This document shows, one piece after another, positions 1-9,067 of a stretch of 25,219 nucleotides of DNA (positions are counted from its first letter, which is position 1; each line of letters starts with the position of its first letter). The stretch is from a virus. The stretch lies in IMG/VR virus record IMGVR_UViG_3300033142_000339, positions 1-25,219 of that record. One strand, 5' to 3'. The notes under the pieces were generated by a model that worked only from the letters and a program-made list of their open reading frames with translations, was not told where the DNA came from and made no database searches. The position numbers and the translations under genes are program-made.

Positions 1-29
1 TCTCACAAAACTTTGTAATTTTTTTTATT
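1..29 (+). promoter_or_regulatory. Leader of first gene with weak -7-like element
   Basis: Short A/T-rich leader before the ATG at 30. Positions 8-15 (AAACTTTG) match the Bacteroidota -7 consensus TAnnTTTG except at the first base. Positions 5-9 and 12-16 (ACAAA / TTTGT) could form a very small hairpin followed by a T-run at 19-26, so this could instead be the end of an upstream terminator. The window edge hides any -33 element, so neither reading is secure. Confidence 0.25.
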
Positions 30-359
30 ATGCAAAAGTATTTAAACATTTATTTAACGGGCTCAACAGCGTCAATGCTAGTGAGTGCGACAAACGTAAC
101 CGCTGTAAATATGGCGACAGTAGGAACAGTAAAAATTTGGTATCACGATGGTGGTAGTGCAACTTTAACATTAAGCGATAATATGGCAGCTAATGATATA
201 AGTGCTTCCAATTATTTTGCAGACCAAATTGTTGCAGCTTTAGAAACAAGTTGGACAAATGTGGTTCGTGAAACCGTAACAGCGGATTCTCAAGCTATAC
301 CGGGTGTAGTCGATGCAGCAGCAGCGGCAGTTACAGTTACATCTATAGTTATAGCCTAA
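30..359 (+). CDS. Small Ala/Thr-rich phage protein, possibly minor head protein
   Basis: A 109-aa protein rich in Ala, Thr, Val and Ser with alternating hydrophobic residues typical of beta-strands, an internal segment ending in YHDGGSATLTL and an Ala/Val-rich C-terminus. It has no enzymatic motif, signal peptide or membrane helix. It is followed directly by a strong terminator, so it is the last gene of a transcription unit that begins upstream of the window. In podovirus genomes the genes just before the adaptor/tail genes are usually head genes, so a small capsid-associated or decoration protein is a reasonable inference, but only from position. I do not recognise a named family. The ATG at 30 is preceded by a T-rich leader without a Shine-Dalgarno sequence, as elsewhere in this window. 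Confidence 0.7.
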   Translation: MQKYLNIYLTGSTASMLVSATNVTAVNMATVGTVKIWYHDGGSATLTLSDNMAANDISASNYFADQIVAALETSWTNVVRETVTADSQAIPGVVDAAAAAVTVTSIVIA

Positions 360-385
360 GCTTAACTATAATGTAAAAAGATAAG

Positions 386-418
386 AGAGGGTAAAAAAAA
401 CTTGCCCTCTTTTTTTTT
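386..418 (+). terminator. Intrinsic terminator after first gene
   Basis: AGAGGG at 386-391 pairs with CCCTCT at 405-410 around an A-rich 13-nt loop, and the right arm runs straight into a T-tract (411-418 and beyond). This is the classic stem plus U-run form. It isolates the 109-aa gene from the tail genes, which restart at the promoter at 421. Outer arms 377-385 and 419-427 are also complementary; see findings. Confidence 0.8.
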
Positions 419-420
419 CT

Positions 421-428
421 TATCTTTG
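421..428 (+). promoter_or_regulatory. Bacteroidota-type -7 promoter element for tail genes
   Basis: TATCTTTG at 421-428 is a perfect TAnnTTTG element. The ATG of the next gene is at 434, only 5 nt after the element, so transcription should begin at or next to the start codon and give a leaderless or nearly leaderless mRNA. A TTG at 402-404 lies 16 nt upstream, a possible -33 element at slightly short spacing, inside the terminator loop. The same ten bases (TATCTTTGTA) recur at 9068 and, on the minus strand, at 22876. Confidence 0.75.
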
Positions 429-433
429 TATCT

Positions 434-1450
434 ATGATAAACGAAGTAAGAAATGCGGTACTTGCATTTTTAAATAAAAACAACTATGGTTATATAACAC
501 CTCAAGATTTTAACTTGTATGCAAAGCAGGCACAGTTAGATATTTTTGAGGATTTGTTTTATCAATATAACTATCAGATAAATAAAGAAAATGTACGTCA
601 ATCCGGTACAGGATATGCTGATATAAAAAAAGGATTAGAAGAGGATATAGATATCTTTACACAAGATGTAATACTATATAACTCCCCTGCTAATCTTTAT
701 GCTACTAATAACACAAGTAATCTATTTGCATTACCGGATGATTATTATTTTATTAATAAAGTTTACTACCGACCTAAGTTCGTTATCTATAATGCTATAA
801 ATACAGGACCTGTAGCACCTTATAGATTACTTATGGGAGCTACTGAAGATACTACCAACGTATCAACAGGTGATTGGGTTGTTAATATAAATTCATTAGT
901 AGCAGGAAGTCCTACAGCTTTTGCTCAAGTAACAGCTATATTTGGTAATAAAGAAGTAGGGGTAAGTAGAGATATATTTACTACATCACCTGTGGGGTAT
1001 TCTATATATAGTAATATAGATGTGGTAGAAATAGAAAAAGTTCATCAAAACAGAATAATGAGATTACTGAGTTCTAATCTAACAGCTCCTAGTCGAGAGT
1101 TTCCTGCGTATACAGTAGATGGGAGTAATATAATGGTATATCCACTAGAAGTTACCACTCCTAGTTTTTATGCAAATGGTCTTGGTCCAACTAACACTAA
1201 TACTAATTTTGTTATGTGCCAATACATAAGGTACCCTAGAGACCCTAAATGGACATTTTTAAATATAACAGGGGGTGAACCTGTATTTGACCAATCACAA
1301 CCTGATTTTCAAAATTTTGAATTACCTCTTGATTCTTTTCAGGATTTAATATTTAGAATTTTACAATACTCAGGAGTTGAAGTAAGAGATATAAATGTAG
1401 CTAATTATGCTACCACACAAATAACCAATACTAACCAAGAAGAAGCATAG
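434..1450 (+). CDS. Head-tail adaptor / ring-type tail protein
   Basis: A 338-aa protein with a helical N-terminus (INEVRNAVLAFLNKNNYGYI) followed by a segment with YAKQAQLDIFEDLFYQYN, then a mixed beta region containing LPDDYYFI. N-terminal helices that scan a DNA- or ring-binding surface followed by a 'LPDDY' strand are characteristic of adaptor/connector proteins such as T7 gp11 and crAss-like ring proteins; this is family knowledge, not a measured match. It is the first gene after the promoter at 421 and ends in TAG, 2 nt before the next ATG, so it is co-transcribed with the second adaptor-like gene and the nozzle gene. It probably sits between the portal and the nozzle. Two adaptor-like genes in tandem suggest either a two-ring connector or a collar protein; which of the two contacts the portal cannot be told from sequence alone. 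Confidence 0.6.
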   Translation: MINEVRNAVLAFLNKNNYGYITPQDFNLYAKQAQLDIFEDLFYQYNYQINKENVRQSGTGYADIKKGLEEDIDIFTQDVILYNSPANLYATNNTSNLFALPDDYYFINKVYYRPKFVIYNAINTGPVAPYRLLMGATEDTTNVSTGDWVVNINSLVAGSPTAFAQVTAIFGNKEVGVSRDIFTTSPVGYSIYSNIDVVEIEKVHQNRIMRLLSSNLTAPSREFPAYTVDGSNIMVYPLEVTTPSFYANGLGPTNTNTNFVMCQYIRYPRDPKWTFLNITGGEPVFDQSQPDFQNFELPLDSFQDLIFRILQYSGVEVRDINVANYATTQITNTNQEEA

Positions 1451-1452
1451 TT

Positions 1453-2400
1453 ATGACACAGTATAGTAACGTAAATAACAAATATATTTCTCAGTACACG
1501 TATTACGAGAATAATGGTAATGTTCCCACAAACCTTAATTGGGGGTCTTACCAATACGTTAGCTTAAAGGAGGTTGTTAATAATTTTATGTTAATGTACA
1601 ATGGTAATCATTCTTTGGTTAATAATGAAGAAAGGTATAAAATACTTTTTCACGCAAAGAGAGGTATTCAAGAATTAAACTATGATGCTTTTAAAGAAAT
1701 AAAAGTATTAGAGATGAAAATAGATGGTAATTTAAGATTTATACTTCCATCAGATTATGTTAATTGGGTTAGAATATCTTTATATAAAGATGGCTTTTTG
1801 AGACCGTTAACAGAAAACGTGCAAGTAGGAAGCGCTTTAGCTTACTTAAAAGATAATGATAATAATATTTTATTTGATGAGCAGGGAAGAGCATTGAGTC
1901 CTGAGTATTCAAATTTAGATATAGATAGAATAAAGGGTTCTAAAAGAAGTATTTATTTAAATAATGATAGTTTGTTTAATAATCAAGAGGGATATTATTG
2001 GGAAGGAAATTGGTTTTTTGATTATAATATAGGAGCTAGATTTGGATTGAATACAGAAACTGCCAATGCAAATCCTACTTTTACTATAGATAAAAAAAAC
2101 GGGGTTATAAACTTTAACTCAGGAATGGCAAATGAACTTTGTGTTTTAGAGTATGTATCAGATGGTATGGAAAATGGAGATAATTCTTCAGTGATGGTAA
2201 ATAAATTATTTGAAGATTATATATATGCTTATATTAAGTTTGCGATTTTAAATAGCAAACAAGGTACTCAAGAATATCTTGTTTCAAGAACTAGAAAAGA
2301 AAAAGCAGCATTACTTAGAAATGCTAAAATTAGAATTAGTAATATACACCCCGGTAGACTTCTTATGAATTTAAGGGGACGCGATAAATGGATAAAATAA
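1453..2400 (+). CDS. Tail tubular protein A / adaptor-like ring protein (T7 gp11-like)
   Basis: A 315-aa protein. Residues about 35-80 are helical (KEVVNNFMLMYNGNH, then HAKRGIQELNYDAFKEIKVL), followed by FILPSDYVNWVRISLY, and a C-terminal helical part (EDYIYAYIKFAILNSKQG, then RKEKAALLRNAKIRI). This arrangement of N-terminal helices, the 'LPxDYVxW' strand and C-terminal helices is the pattern of adaptor proteins that join the portal to the tail nozzle (T7 gp11, P22 gp4, crAss ring proteins). It stops with TAA one base before the ATG of the nozzle gene, the same gp11-gp12 order as T7. I am fairly sure it is a structural tail-connector protein, less sure which ring it forms. Confidence 0.68.
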   Translation: MTQYSNVNNKYISQYTYYENNGNVPTNLNWGSYQYVSLKEVVNNFMLMYNGNHSLVNNEERYKILFHAKRGIQELNYDAFKEIKVLEMKIDGNLRFILPSDYVNWVRISLYKDGFLRPLTENVQVGSALAYLKDNDNNILFDEQGRALSPEYSNLDIDRIKGSKRSIYLNNDSLFNNQEGYYWEGNWFFDYNIGARFGLNTETANANPTFTIDKKNGVINFNSGMANELCVLEYVSDGMENGDNSSVMVNKLFEDYIYAYIKFAILNSKQGTQEYLVSRTRKEKAALLRNAKIRISNIHPGRLLMNLRGRDKWIK

Positions 2401-2401
2401 G

Positions 2402-5400
2402 ATGGCAGAATCAACTAGAATAATAAGAAGTTTTGTCAAGGGAAGAATGAATAAAGCTATAGATGAGCGACTTCTTCCTGAAGGAGAATATGTAGATGGG
2501 CAAAATGTACGTTTAGGTTCTACCGAAGATACCGAAATAGGCTCTGTAGAAAACGCAAAAGGTAATGAGCAATTAACCACCCTTACCTATATTGATGCGG
2601 CTAACACACCTTTAAGCACCTCTACTAAGTGTATTGGAGCTTATGAAGATTCTTCAAATAATACACTATATTGGTTTGTGCACGACCCCGCTTTTATTTT
2701 AAGTGGAGTAACGTATACGCTTGATATGATAGTATCATATAACTCTGTTAATGCTACTTTAACTTATCACGTGGTTAGTATTGGTACAGGGGGTCCTAAT
2801 ACATTAAATTTTAATCCTACGTATTTAATAACAGGAGTAAATTTAGTGGATAATATGTTATTTTGGACAGATGACTTTAATCCTCCAAGGAAAATTAATG
2901 TTACAAGAAGTTATGCTTACCCTACACAACCGGGTAACGTAGACCAAATAACAGCCGAAGAATTACTTGTAATAAAAAAACCACCCACAGAATCTCCCGA
3001 GGTTGTAACATCCTCCACTACAGGTCAGGAAAATTTTATGGAAGGAAGATTTATTTGTTTCGCATATAGATACAAGTATGAGGATGGAGAATATTCAGCT
3101 ACTTCTCAATTTAGTGCACCTGCATTTGTTCCTAATAACTTTCAATTTAGTCCTGATAGTTTTTTAAATGGAGGTATGGTAAACATTAATAATGCGGCTA
3201 CTATTAGTTTTAATTCCGGAAATGAATTAGTTAAAGAAGTAGATTTATTATTTAAAGAAGCTGACAATAGTACGATTAAAAAAATTGAAGGGTTAAATAA
3301 AATTGAAGTAGGTTATTTAGATAATACAGTTTATACCTATTTCTTTGACAACAGTAAAATATATACTGTTTTAGTTGAGTCGGAAATATTAAGATTATAT
3401 GACAATGTTCCTAAGTTAGCTAAAGCTCAGACAATAATGGGTAATAGATTAATATATGGTAACTATACAGAAAATTATGACTTATTAGATACTGATGGAG
3501 ATAAAGTAGATGTTTCTTATGTTACTTCACTTGTAAGTACACCTATAGATGAAACTGAATTAGATTTTAGTTTAGCAAATTTTACTTATACGGTTAACGG
3601 TACAAACACGGTAAATGATGCGGAGATTACTATAAGTACAGCAGGGTTAACATTAGCGGCTCAATCAGTGTTAGTAATAGGGGTAAGATTAGTTCACGAT
3701 TCATTTACTGCCACTGCTCCTGCTGTAACAGCAATTGCTCCCGTTGACGATGTGTACGTAACATTAGCATTTACATTACCACAAGATTACACCAATGGTT
3801 TTGGTTTAGCCTCTAGTGTAGAATTTAACGCAGCAGTAGGTTCTGCTACTTTTATTAATCCTCTTGCGGTTACGTGTGCGTCTACCCCTACATTGAGTGA
3901 TAGGTATAATTGTACAGTAGCTACTTCTATTGCTGCAACTCAAGTAGCTCCCGGAGTCCCTCTTAACCCTACTCTGTATAGATATCAAAGTGGTGTTACA
4001 GTTTTAAATCAAGGCATACAAATATCAGCAGCCGCTACATCGCCTGATGAATTTAAAATAATTTTCCCTGCTATTAGGTATATAGATAATGGTGTAGACC
4101 CTAGACCTGCAATACCTTATTTAAACACACCTACTATGGGAGATGTTTATAATTATTATAGACCAACTCAAATAGAGCCTACTTTTAGGTCTTTAAATAT
4201 TCCTAGAAGTTTACATAGTAATAGAGGATATGAATTAGGTATTGTTTATATGGATGAATTTAATCGTTCTACTCAAGCAATAGTTAGTGAGAGTAATACT
4301 ATACACGTTCCTTGTGAAAACTCGGCTGACCAAAACAGAATAAAGGTTACAATACCAACTACACAAAGAGCTCCGGGGTGGGCGTATAGATATAAGTTTG
4401 TGGCTAAACCGGATATGTTAGGTTTTAATACTATTTTTAGTAATATAGTATATACATCTCAAACTACTAATTACAGTTATGTTTTACTTGAAGGAGAGAA
4501 TGCAGCTAAAGTTACGGAAGGAGATTCATTAATATTAAAGAGTGATATAGATGGACCTATTTCAAGCTGTGTAACTATAACAGTCTTAGAAAAGGAAGCT
4601 CAACAAAGAAACTTTTTAAGTATAGATGGTGGACTTTCCCCTGATACAATAAGTGGTTTAGTTCCATTTGCGGGGGTTTATATGAAGATAAATAACAATG
4701 GGTTTAATGCAGTTATGCCGGCAGATTCTTTTATATTACCGGGACAAGTTTCAGAAACACAAAGTAGCGGAGGAGATTGTGTACATTTAAATTATAACTT
4801 TTCAGCATACGATGGAGCTAACTATACCCCTTATAATATACCTGCGGGTTCTCGTATTAGAGTAAGATTAAGATGGAAAAGAAGAGGTTCAGGTGATGGA
4901 AATAAATCGTGTGAAAGAAGAATAGGGAAGATTGATAGATTTTTTACAGCTACCCAAGATTATAGTAATGCTAAAGATTGGTGGGACGGTGAAAATATAG
5001 CGGCTTCAGTATGTAATCCTGACCCTGATATAGCTTTTGATTATTATGAAATAGGGGGTACAGGGTGTCCTATGGTAAATTCTTACAATCCCGCTTTGTT
5101 AGTGGGAGCTAATCTCTCGGCAGCAACCACGAATTTTGTAAATAACAATTGTAACTTGTGTACTAATTATTTACAATGGTGGGATGGGGGTGCTGCATTT
5201 GGTTTAAGACTTTTTGTTTCAGGTACGCAAGCTTGTGCTAGTGCTAAACTAAGTAAAAAAAGAAGGTCTACTGTGGATGCTACATTTGAAATTTATCAAG
5301 CAGATAATGTATTGGTTTTTGAAACAGAACCGGGAGATGCCTTACCTGATTTATGGTACGAAGGAGAAGCTTCTTATCCTATTGATAGAGCTACCGGTAA

Positions 5401-7264
5401 TCATTTAGGTAATACTACAAGATATGTAGGCAACACTGACCAAAATATAGCAGGAGGGATAGCAGGAATTATTTATTCTCAATTCTTTAATTGTTACGCT
5501 TTTGGTAATGGTGTAGAAAGTTATAGAATAAAAGACTCTATGAAAGGTAAGACTTTTTCATTAGGTAATAGAGCTTATTCTACACAGGCACAAGATGCGG
5601 GAGAGGCAGACAGATTTTCAGACTTAACATATAGTGGAGTTATTAATGATGAAAGTAATGTTAATAAGCTAAATGAATTTAATTTAGGGTTATTAAATTT
5701 TAAACCATTAGAAGATTCTTATGGAGAGATAATGAAATTGGATGGTAGAAAAACAGATATATTAGTTTTACAAGAAGATAAAATATCTTATGTCTTAACA
5801 GGAAAAGATTTATTAACAGATGCAGGAGGAGGAGGTGCATTAACTTCTACGCCTACAGTTTTAGGTCAACAAGTAGCAAGGGTAGAAGAATATGGTATTA
5901 GTAGAAACCCTGAAAGTTATACGCAATATGGAGTAGATAAGTTTTTTACTGATGAAAAAAGAGGAGCTGTGTTACAATTAAAAGGCTCTGCTATGCAAAA
6001 TGAACAGCTTACTGTTATATCAGAGCAAGGGATGCGTTCTTATTTCAGAGACCAATTTATAAACCCTACTTATGTGGGTAAACAAAAGCTTGGAGCATTT
6101 GACCCTTATATGAATGAATATGTATTAAGTATTAATGATATAGCAATACCTGCTCCTGAAATTTGTTTACAATGCGGACTTCAATATACGGTAGATACAA
6201 GATTTAATAATCCTTTTAGTTATTGTATGGATGTAGGAGAGGCAATCGGTCCTATTACTATTTCTTGGCAAATGGTTAATGCAGGTTCTTGGGGAGGTAC
6301 GATAACTTATAATTCAACAGTAACCCCTATACCGGGAGCTCCTATAAGTACATCGGGAAGCTTTACTTTTACAGGAAAGACTTCAGCTTTTCCAACTACA
6401 ATACAAATTGATGGTGCATCTAGTGGTGGTACAACACCAAGTTTTGATTTAACAGTGGGATGTCCTACACCAAGCGCTTTAACGGTAGTATTAGTTTGTT
6501 TAACAGATGATATAGATGCTACTAAAACTATACACAATCAAGTTAATTGGACAGATGCGGTAACGGGAGTTCCAACAGCTTTCGTTCCTACCAATGCATC
6601 AGCACCTGTTACTTTTGCATCAGGTACAGACAATCCTCTTATTTCACAATATCAAACATTTAATGGGTTACAAGGTCAAGCAGGTATACCTCTAGATGGG
6701 TCTACTGTTACCGTGTATTCTCGAGTTTTAGGAGCGGATAATTTTGTGTTTATTGATACGGCGGATGAATTTTATCAATTAAGAACTGCTACATTATACC
6801 CTAACACTCCAACCGGTATGACTAATTTAATGACAGCTATTTCTGCGGCAGGCGCATCTTCCGGACCCTTAGCTATTAATTCTATATTAGCTCCTGCTCA
6901 ATATTCAGCCGATTTCACAATGCCTGCGGGAGCAGCAAATGATTACTTATATTTGGTATATGATTATAGAAATGCGGTAGACACGTGGTTGTGTTACACT
7001 TTAACGGGAGCAGGAGCTACCGCTGATAAACAAGCTGCGTGCTGTGAGTGTGTAGATTGTGATACTCAATGTACAGAATATAGTATAATATGGAACTCAG
7101 GACCTGCAAGTATTATTGAGTTTGTAAATTGCGCAGGGGGTACGGTTCAAACACTTTTAGCAGAGGGAGGGAAAGTAAAAATATGTGCGTATCAAGGAAC
7201 TTCATTTACAGTTCTTAATGCAAGCACAGTAGTATCAAGTACAGTCACAGATTGTGGATGTTAA
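2402..7264 (+). CDS. Tail nozzle / tail tubular protein B-like (gp12/gp10/muzzle type)
   Basis: A 1620-aa beta-rich protein. The N-terminus carries the pattern NKAIDERLLPEGEYVDGQNV (residues about 17-36), the hallmark opening of P22 gp10 / T7 gp12 / crAss-like muzzle proteins that form the nozzle of short tails. The propeller-like body continues to about residue 1245, with GAYEDSSNNTLYWFV early and LGAFDPYMNEYVLSI near its end. After that lie Ig-like or fibre-like beta segments starting at ICLQCGLQY, and a Cys-rich C-terminus (Cys 1547, 1548, 1550, 1553, 1557, then 1618 and 1620). T7 gp12 is about half this length; the extra sequence is inserted beta material plus the C-terminal extension. 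It follows the adaptor gene by 1 nt and is separated from the next gene by an A-rich leader of 12 nt. Nozzle assignment is good; the role of the Cys-rich end is unknown. Confidence 0.75.
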   Translation: MAESTRIIRSFVKGRMNKAIDERLLPEGEYVDGQNVRLGSTEDTEIGSVENAKGNEQLTTLTYIDAANTPLSTSTKCIGAYEDSSNNTLYWFVHDPAFILSGVTYTLDMIVSYNSVNATLTYHVVSIGTGGPNTLNFNPTYLITGVNLVDNMLFWTDDFNPPRKINVTRSYAYPTQPGNVDQITAEELLVIKKPPTESPEVVTSSTTGQENFMEGRFICFAYRYKYEDGEYSATSQFSAPAFVPNNFQFSPDSFLNGGMVNINNAATISFNSGNELVKEVDLLFKEADNSTIKKIEGLNKIEVGYLDNTVYTYFFDNSKIYTVLVESEILRLYDNVPKLAKAQTIMGNRLIYGNYTENYDLLDTDGDKVDVSYVTSLVSTPIDETELDFSLANFTYTVNGTNTVNDAEITISTAGLTLAAQSVLVIGVRLVHDSFTATAPAVTAIAPVDDVYVTLAFTLPQDYTNGFGLASSVEFNAAVGSATFINPLAVTCASTPTLSDRYNCTVATSIAATQVAPGVPLNPTLYRYQSGVTVLNQGIQISAAATSPDEFKIIFPAIRYIDNGVDPRPAIPYLNTPTMGDVYNYYRPTQIEPTFRSLNIPRSLHSNRGYELGIVYMDEFNRSTQAIVSESNTIHVPCENSADQNRIKVTIPTTQRAPGWAYRYKFVAKPDMLGFNTIFSNIVYTSQTTNYSYVLLEGENAAKVTEGDSLILKSDIDGPISSCVTITVLEKEAQQRNFLSIDGGLSPDTISGLVPFAGVYMKINNNGFNAVMPADSFILPGQVSETQSSGGDCVHLNYNFSAYDGANYTPYNIPAGSRIRVRLRWKRRGSGDGNKSCERRIGKIDRFFTATQDYSNAKDWWDGENIAASVCNPDPDIAFDYYEIGGTGCPMVNSYNPALLVGANLSAATTNFVNNNCNLCTNYLQWWDGGAAFGLRLFVSGTQACASAKLSKKRRSTVDATFEIYQADNVLVFETEPGDALPDLWYEGEASYPIDRATGNHLGNTTRYVGNTDQNIAGGIAGIIYSQFFNCYAFGNGVESYRIKDSMKGKTFSLGNRAYSTQAQDAGEADRFSDLTYSGVINDESNVNKLNEFNLGLLNFKPLEDSYGEIMKLDGRKTDILVLQEDKISYVLTGKDLLTDAGGGGALTSTPTVLGQQVARVEEYGISRNPESYTQYGVDKFFTDEKRGAVLQLKGSAMQNEQLTVISEQGMRSYFRDQFINPTYVGKQKLGAFDPYMNEYVLSINDIAIPAPEICLQCGLQYTVDTRFNNPFSYCMDVGEAIGPITISWQMVNAGSWGGTITYNSTVTPIPGAPISTSGSFTFTGKTSAFPTTIQIDGASSGGTTPSFDLTVGCPTPSALTVVLVCLTDDIDATKTIHNQVNWTDAVTGVPTAFVPTNASAPVTFASGTDNPLISQYQTFNGLQGQAGIPLDGSTVTVYSRVLGADNFVFIDTADEFYQLRTATLYPNTPTGMTNLMTAISAAGASSGPLAINSILAPAQYSADFTMPAGAANDYLYLVYDYRNAVDTWLCYTLTGAGATADKQAACCECVDCDTQCTEYSIIWNSGPASIIEFVNCAGGTVQTLLAEGGKVKICAYQGTSFTVLNASTVVSSTVTDCGC

Positions 7265-7276
7265 AAAATTAAAATT

Positions 7277-8236
7277 ATGGCATATAACAGTTATTCAATA
7301 AACGGACCTGATTTATTATCATCAACTACGGTTTTCGGACCTTCTCCGGCAACTACAGCAGCTCCCGATGGTTATTATTCGGATGGAACTACTGTAAGGC
7401 AACAAGTGAGTGGGGTTTTACAACCGGCAGAATACTGTCCAAATTGTATTGGGGGATGCGATATTCCGGTAACAGAGAATAACGGTAATGTAGGTATATA
7501 TAGAACATCGGTAGATGTGGGTACAGCATCAACAGGAGCTATCTACATAACATTTTTTGTATATGGAGTTCCGGATGGTATATTAGTAAATTATGGTGGA
7601 AATGTTTATAATAAACTTAGTTCACAAGATTCAGGTTATATGAATACAGGAGTGCCAACTAATTTACCCATTTATGTAGGCACAAACTCAGCGTGGTGTG
7701 ACAACCCTCCGAGTTCAGGTATACCTATATCACCTTGTGTTGCTCCGTGTACTGCATTATCTGCTTTGCCTATATATAATTATAATCCTCCTGCATTTGT
7801 AGATTCGGGAACAACAGGTGCGGTTACCATTCTTGCTACTCAAGATGCAACGACACTTACTCCTCCCGGTAAATGTGTAATGATAATACCTAAAACAAGT
7901 GTTGGTACGACAATAGATGTTACAGTATATGGTGTTTGCGATGGAACAGTTTGGGAGTTAACAATAGGGTGTGCAGCGGCTTTACCTTCTATTGTTACCA
8001 CAGGTTATGACGCGGCTAATGCTATACTAGCCTGTGCAGACGCAACAGTTCTGACTTTATACCGAGGAAAGGTAAATGGTACAGATGTTTTACCGGGATT
8101 GTATGATTGGGTTTTTACAGATGACTCAGGGGTGACTCCGGCAACAGCAGGTTATTATAAATATGTAGATGGAGGGGTAGACAAATGGTTTTTAGTAACC
8201 GCCGATGGAGTAATTGGTAATATGGGTAATTGTTAA
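7277..8236 (+). CDS. Cys-containing beta-rich tail appendage protein
   Basis: A 319-aa beta-rich protein. After a variable N-terminus comes a Cys cluster EYCPNCIGGCDIP (Cys 54, 57, 61), then a motif region with VPDGILVNYGGNVYNKLSS, a segment I associate with phage or prophage surface proteins of Bacteroidota. Further Cys pairs follow (for example SPCVAPC), and the end is a WVFTDDSGVTP / YYKYVDGGVDKWFLV strand pair. It has no enzyme motif. It lies between the nozzle gene and another tail-like gene, 12 nt and 13 nt away, so a nozzle-attached appendage or fibre is the most likely role. Its leader (AAAATT before ATGGC) closely resembles that of the next gene. The exact function is not known. Confidence 0.6.
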   Translation: MAYNSYSINGPDLLSSTTVFGPSPATTAAPDGYYSDGTTVRQQVSGVLQPAEYCPNCIGGCDIPVTENNGNVGIYRTSVDVGTASTGAIYITFFVYGVPDGILVNYGGNVYNKLSSQDSGYMNTGVPTNLPIYVGTNSAWCDNPPSSGIPISPCVAPCTALSALPIYNYNPPAFVDSGTTGAVTILATQDATTLTPPGKCVMIIPKTSVGTTIDVTVYGVCDGTVWELTIGCAAALPSIVTTGYDAANAILACADATVLTLYRGKVNGTDVLPGLYDWVFTDDSGVTPATAGYYKYVDGGVDKWFLVTADGVIGNMGNC

Positions 8237-8249
8237 AAAAATATAAATT

Positions 8250-9059
8250 ATGGCTTATAAAACAATATCATATAGTGAAACTTCAGAAGGTTTTCCTTCT
8301 TTTTATAGCTTTCAACCGGAATGGATGATAGGTATGAATAACTATTTTTATAGTTTCAAGGAAGGTAATTTATGGAGACATAATTCAGATAGTGTAAATA
8401 GGTGTAGTTTTTATGGTGTAGACAATCAGTTTTCAATAACTAGCGTTTTTAACCAACTACCTATTGTTAGTAAAATATTTAAAACACTTAATCTTGAATC
8501 TTCAACTTCTTTTGCAGCTACGTGTTCAACCGATATAGGTAATGAACAAAATATAGCTATTCAAGCTTCAGAGTTTGTGGAGAAAGAAGGAGCTTACTTT
8601 GCTTATTTAAGATATACTGATATGGCTAACCCTGTAATCACAACTGTTTATCCATTAAGATATGTAAATGGTATAGGTAAAACGGATATAACAATTACAG
8701 GACCTGCCAATGCTTCGGTAGTAGAGTTCCCGGCAGGAGTAGAGGTTAATTCTATATTGAGTGTAGGAGATTCTTTTTATTTTTCTTTAGTAGCAACCGC
8801 TTATGCCACTTTAGAGTTTATGGGAACAGTAACAGCTATTAACAGAGCAACTAGACAAGTAACTGTAGATGCTACCGCGGGTACAGTACCTGTATTAGCG
8901 CCGGGGGTAACAGATGCTTTTTTTGTATATATAAAAAACCGACAAGCCGAGTCTTATGGAGCTTTAGGTCATTATATGAATTTCGTCTTATCATCTGCCT
9001 CTACCTCAGCGGCGGAATTATTTGCAGTAGAATGTGAATATATGCCAAGTAGTCCGTAA
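8250..9059 (+). CDS. Tail-associated protein with SFYSF/PEWMIGMNN motif
   Basis: A 269-aa protein starting MAYKTISYSE. Residues about 14-55 hold SFYSFQPEWMIGMNNYFYSF and, shortly after, NLWRHNSDSVNRCSFYG. As I recall, this block is common in tail proteins of Bacteroidota podoviruses and crAss-like phages, where it can form part of the nozzle/muzzle polypeptide; here it is a separate gene. The middle (STDIGNEQNIAIQASEFVEKEG) and a later beta-barrel-like segment (VNSILSVGDSFYFSL, then FMGTVTAINRATRQVTV) suggest an OB-like or jelly-type beta domain, an inference from strand pattern only. It ends 23 nt before the next gene, and that gap carries a fresh promoter, so it is the last gene of the tail transcription unit unless transcription reads through. 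Confidence 0.6.
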   Translation: MAYKTISYSETSEGFPSFYSFQPEWMIGMNNYFYSFKEGNLWRHNSDSVNRCSFYGVDNQFSITSVFNQLPIVSKIFKTLNLESSTSFAATCSTDIGNEQNIAIQASEFVEKEGAYFAYLRYTDMANPVITTVYPLRYVNGIGKTDITITGPANASVVEFPAGVEVNSILSVGDSFYFSLVATAYATLEFMGTVTAINRATRQVTVDATAGTVPVLAPGVTDAFFVYIKNRQAESYGALGHYMNFVLSSASTSAAELFAVECEYMPSSP

Positions 9060-9067
9060 AAATTTAG

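Noticed and set aside
360-433. tRNA or small RNA in the longest gap
   Set aside because: The gap is only 74 nt and is fully explained by the terminator and promoter; no cloverleaf or CCA end is seen.
6307-6537. 76-aa minus-strand open frame within the nozzle gene
   Set aside because: Antisense shadow of beta-rich coding sequence; no initiation signal or family features.
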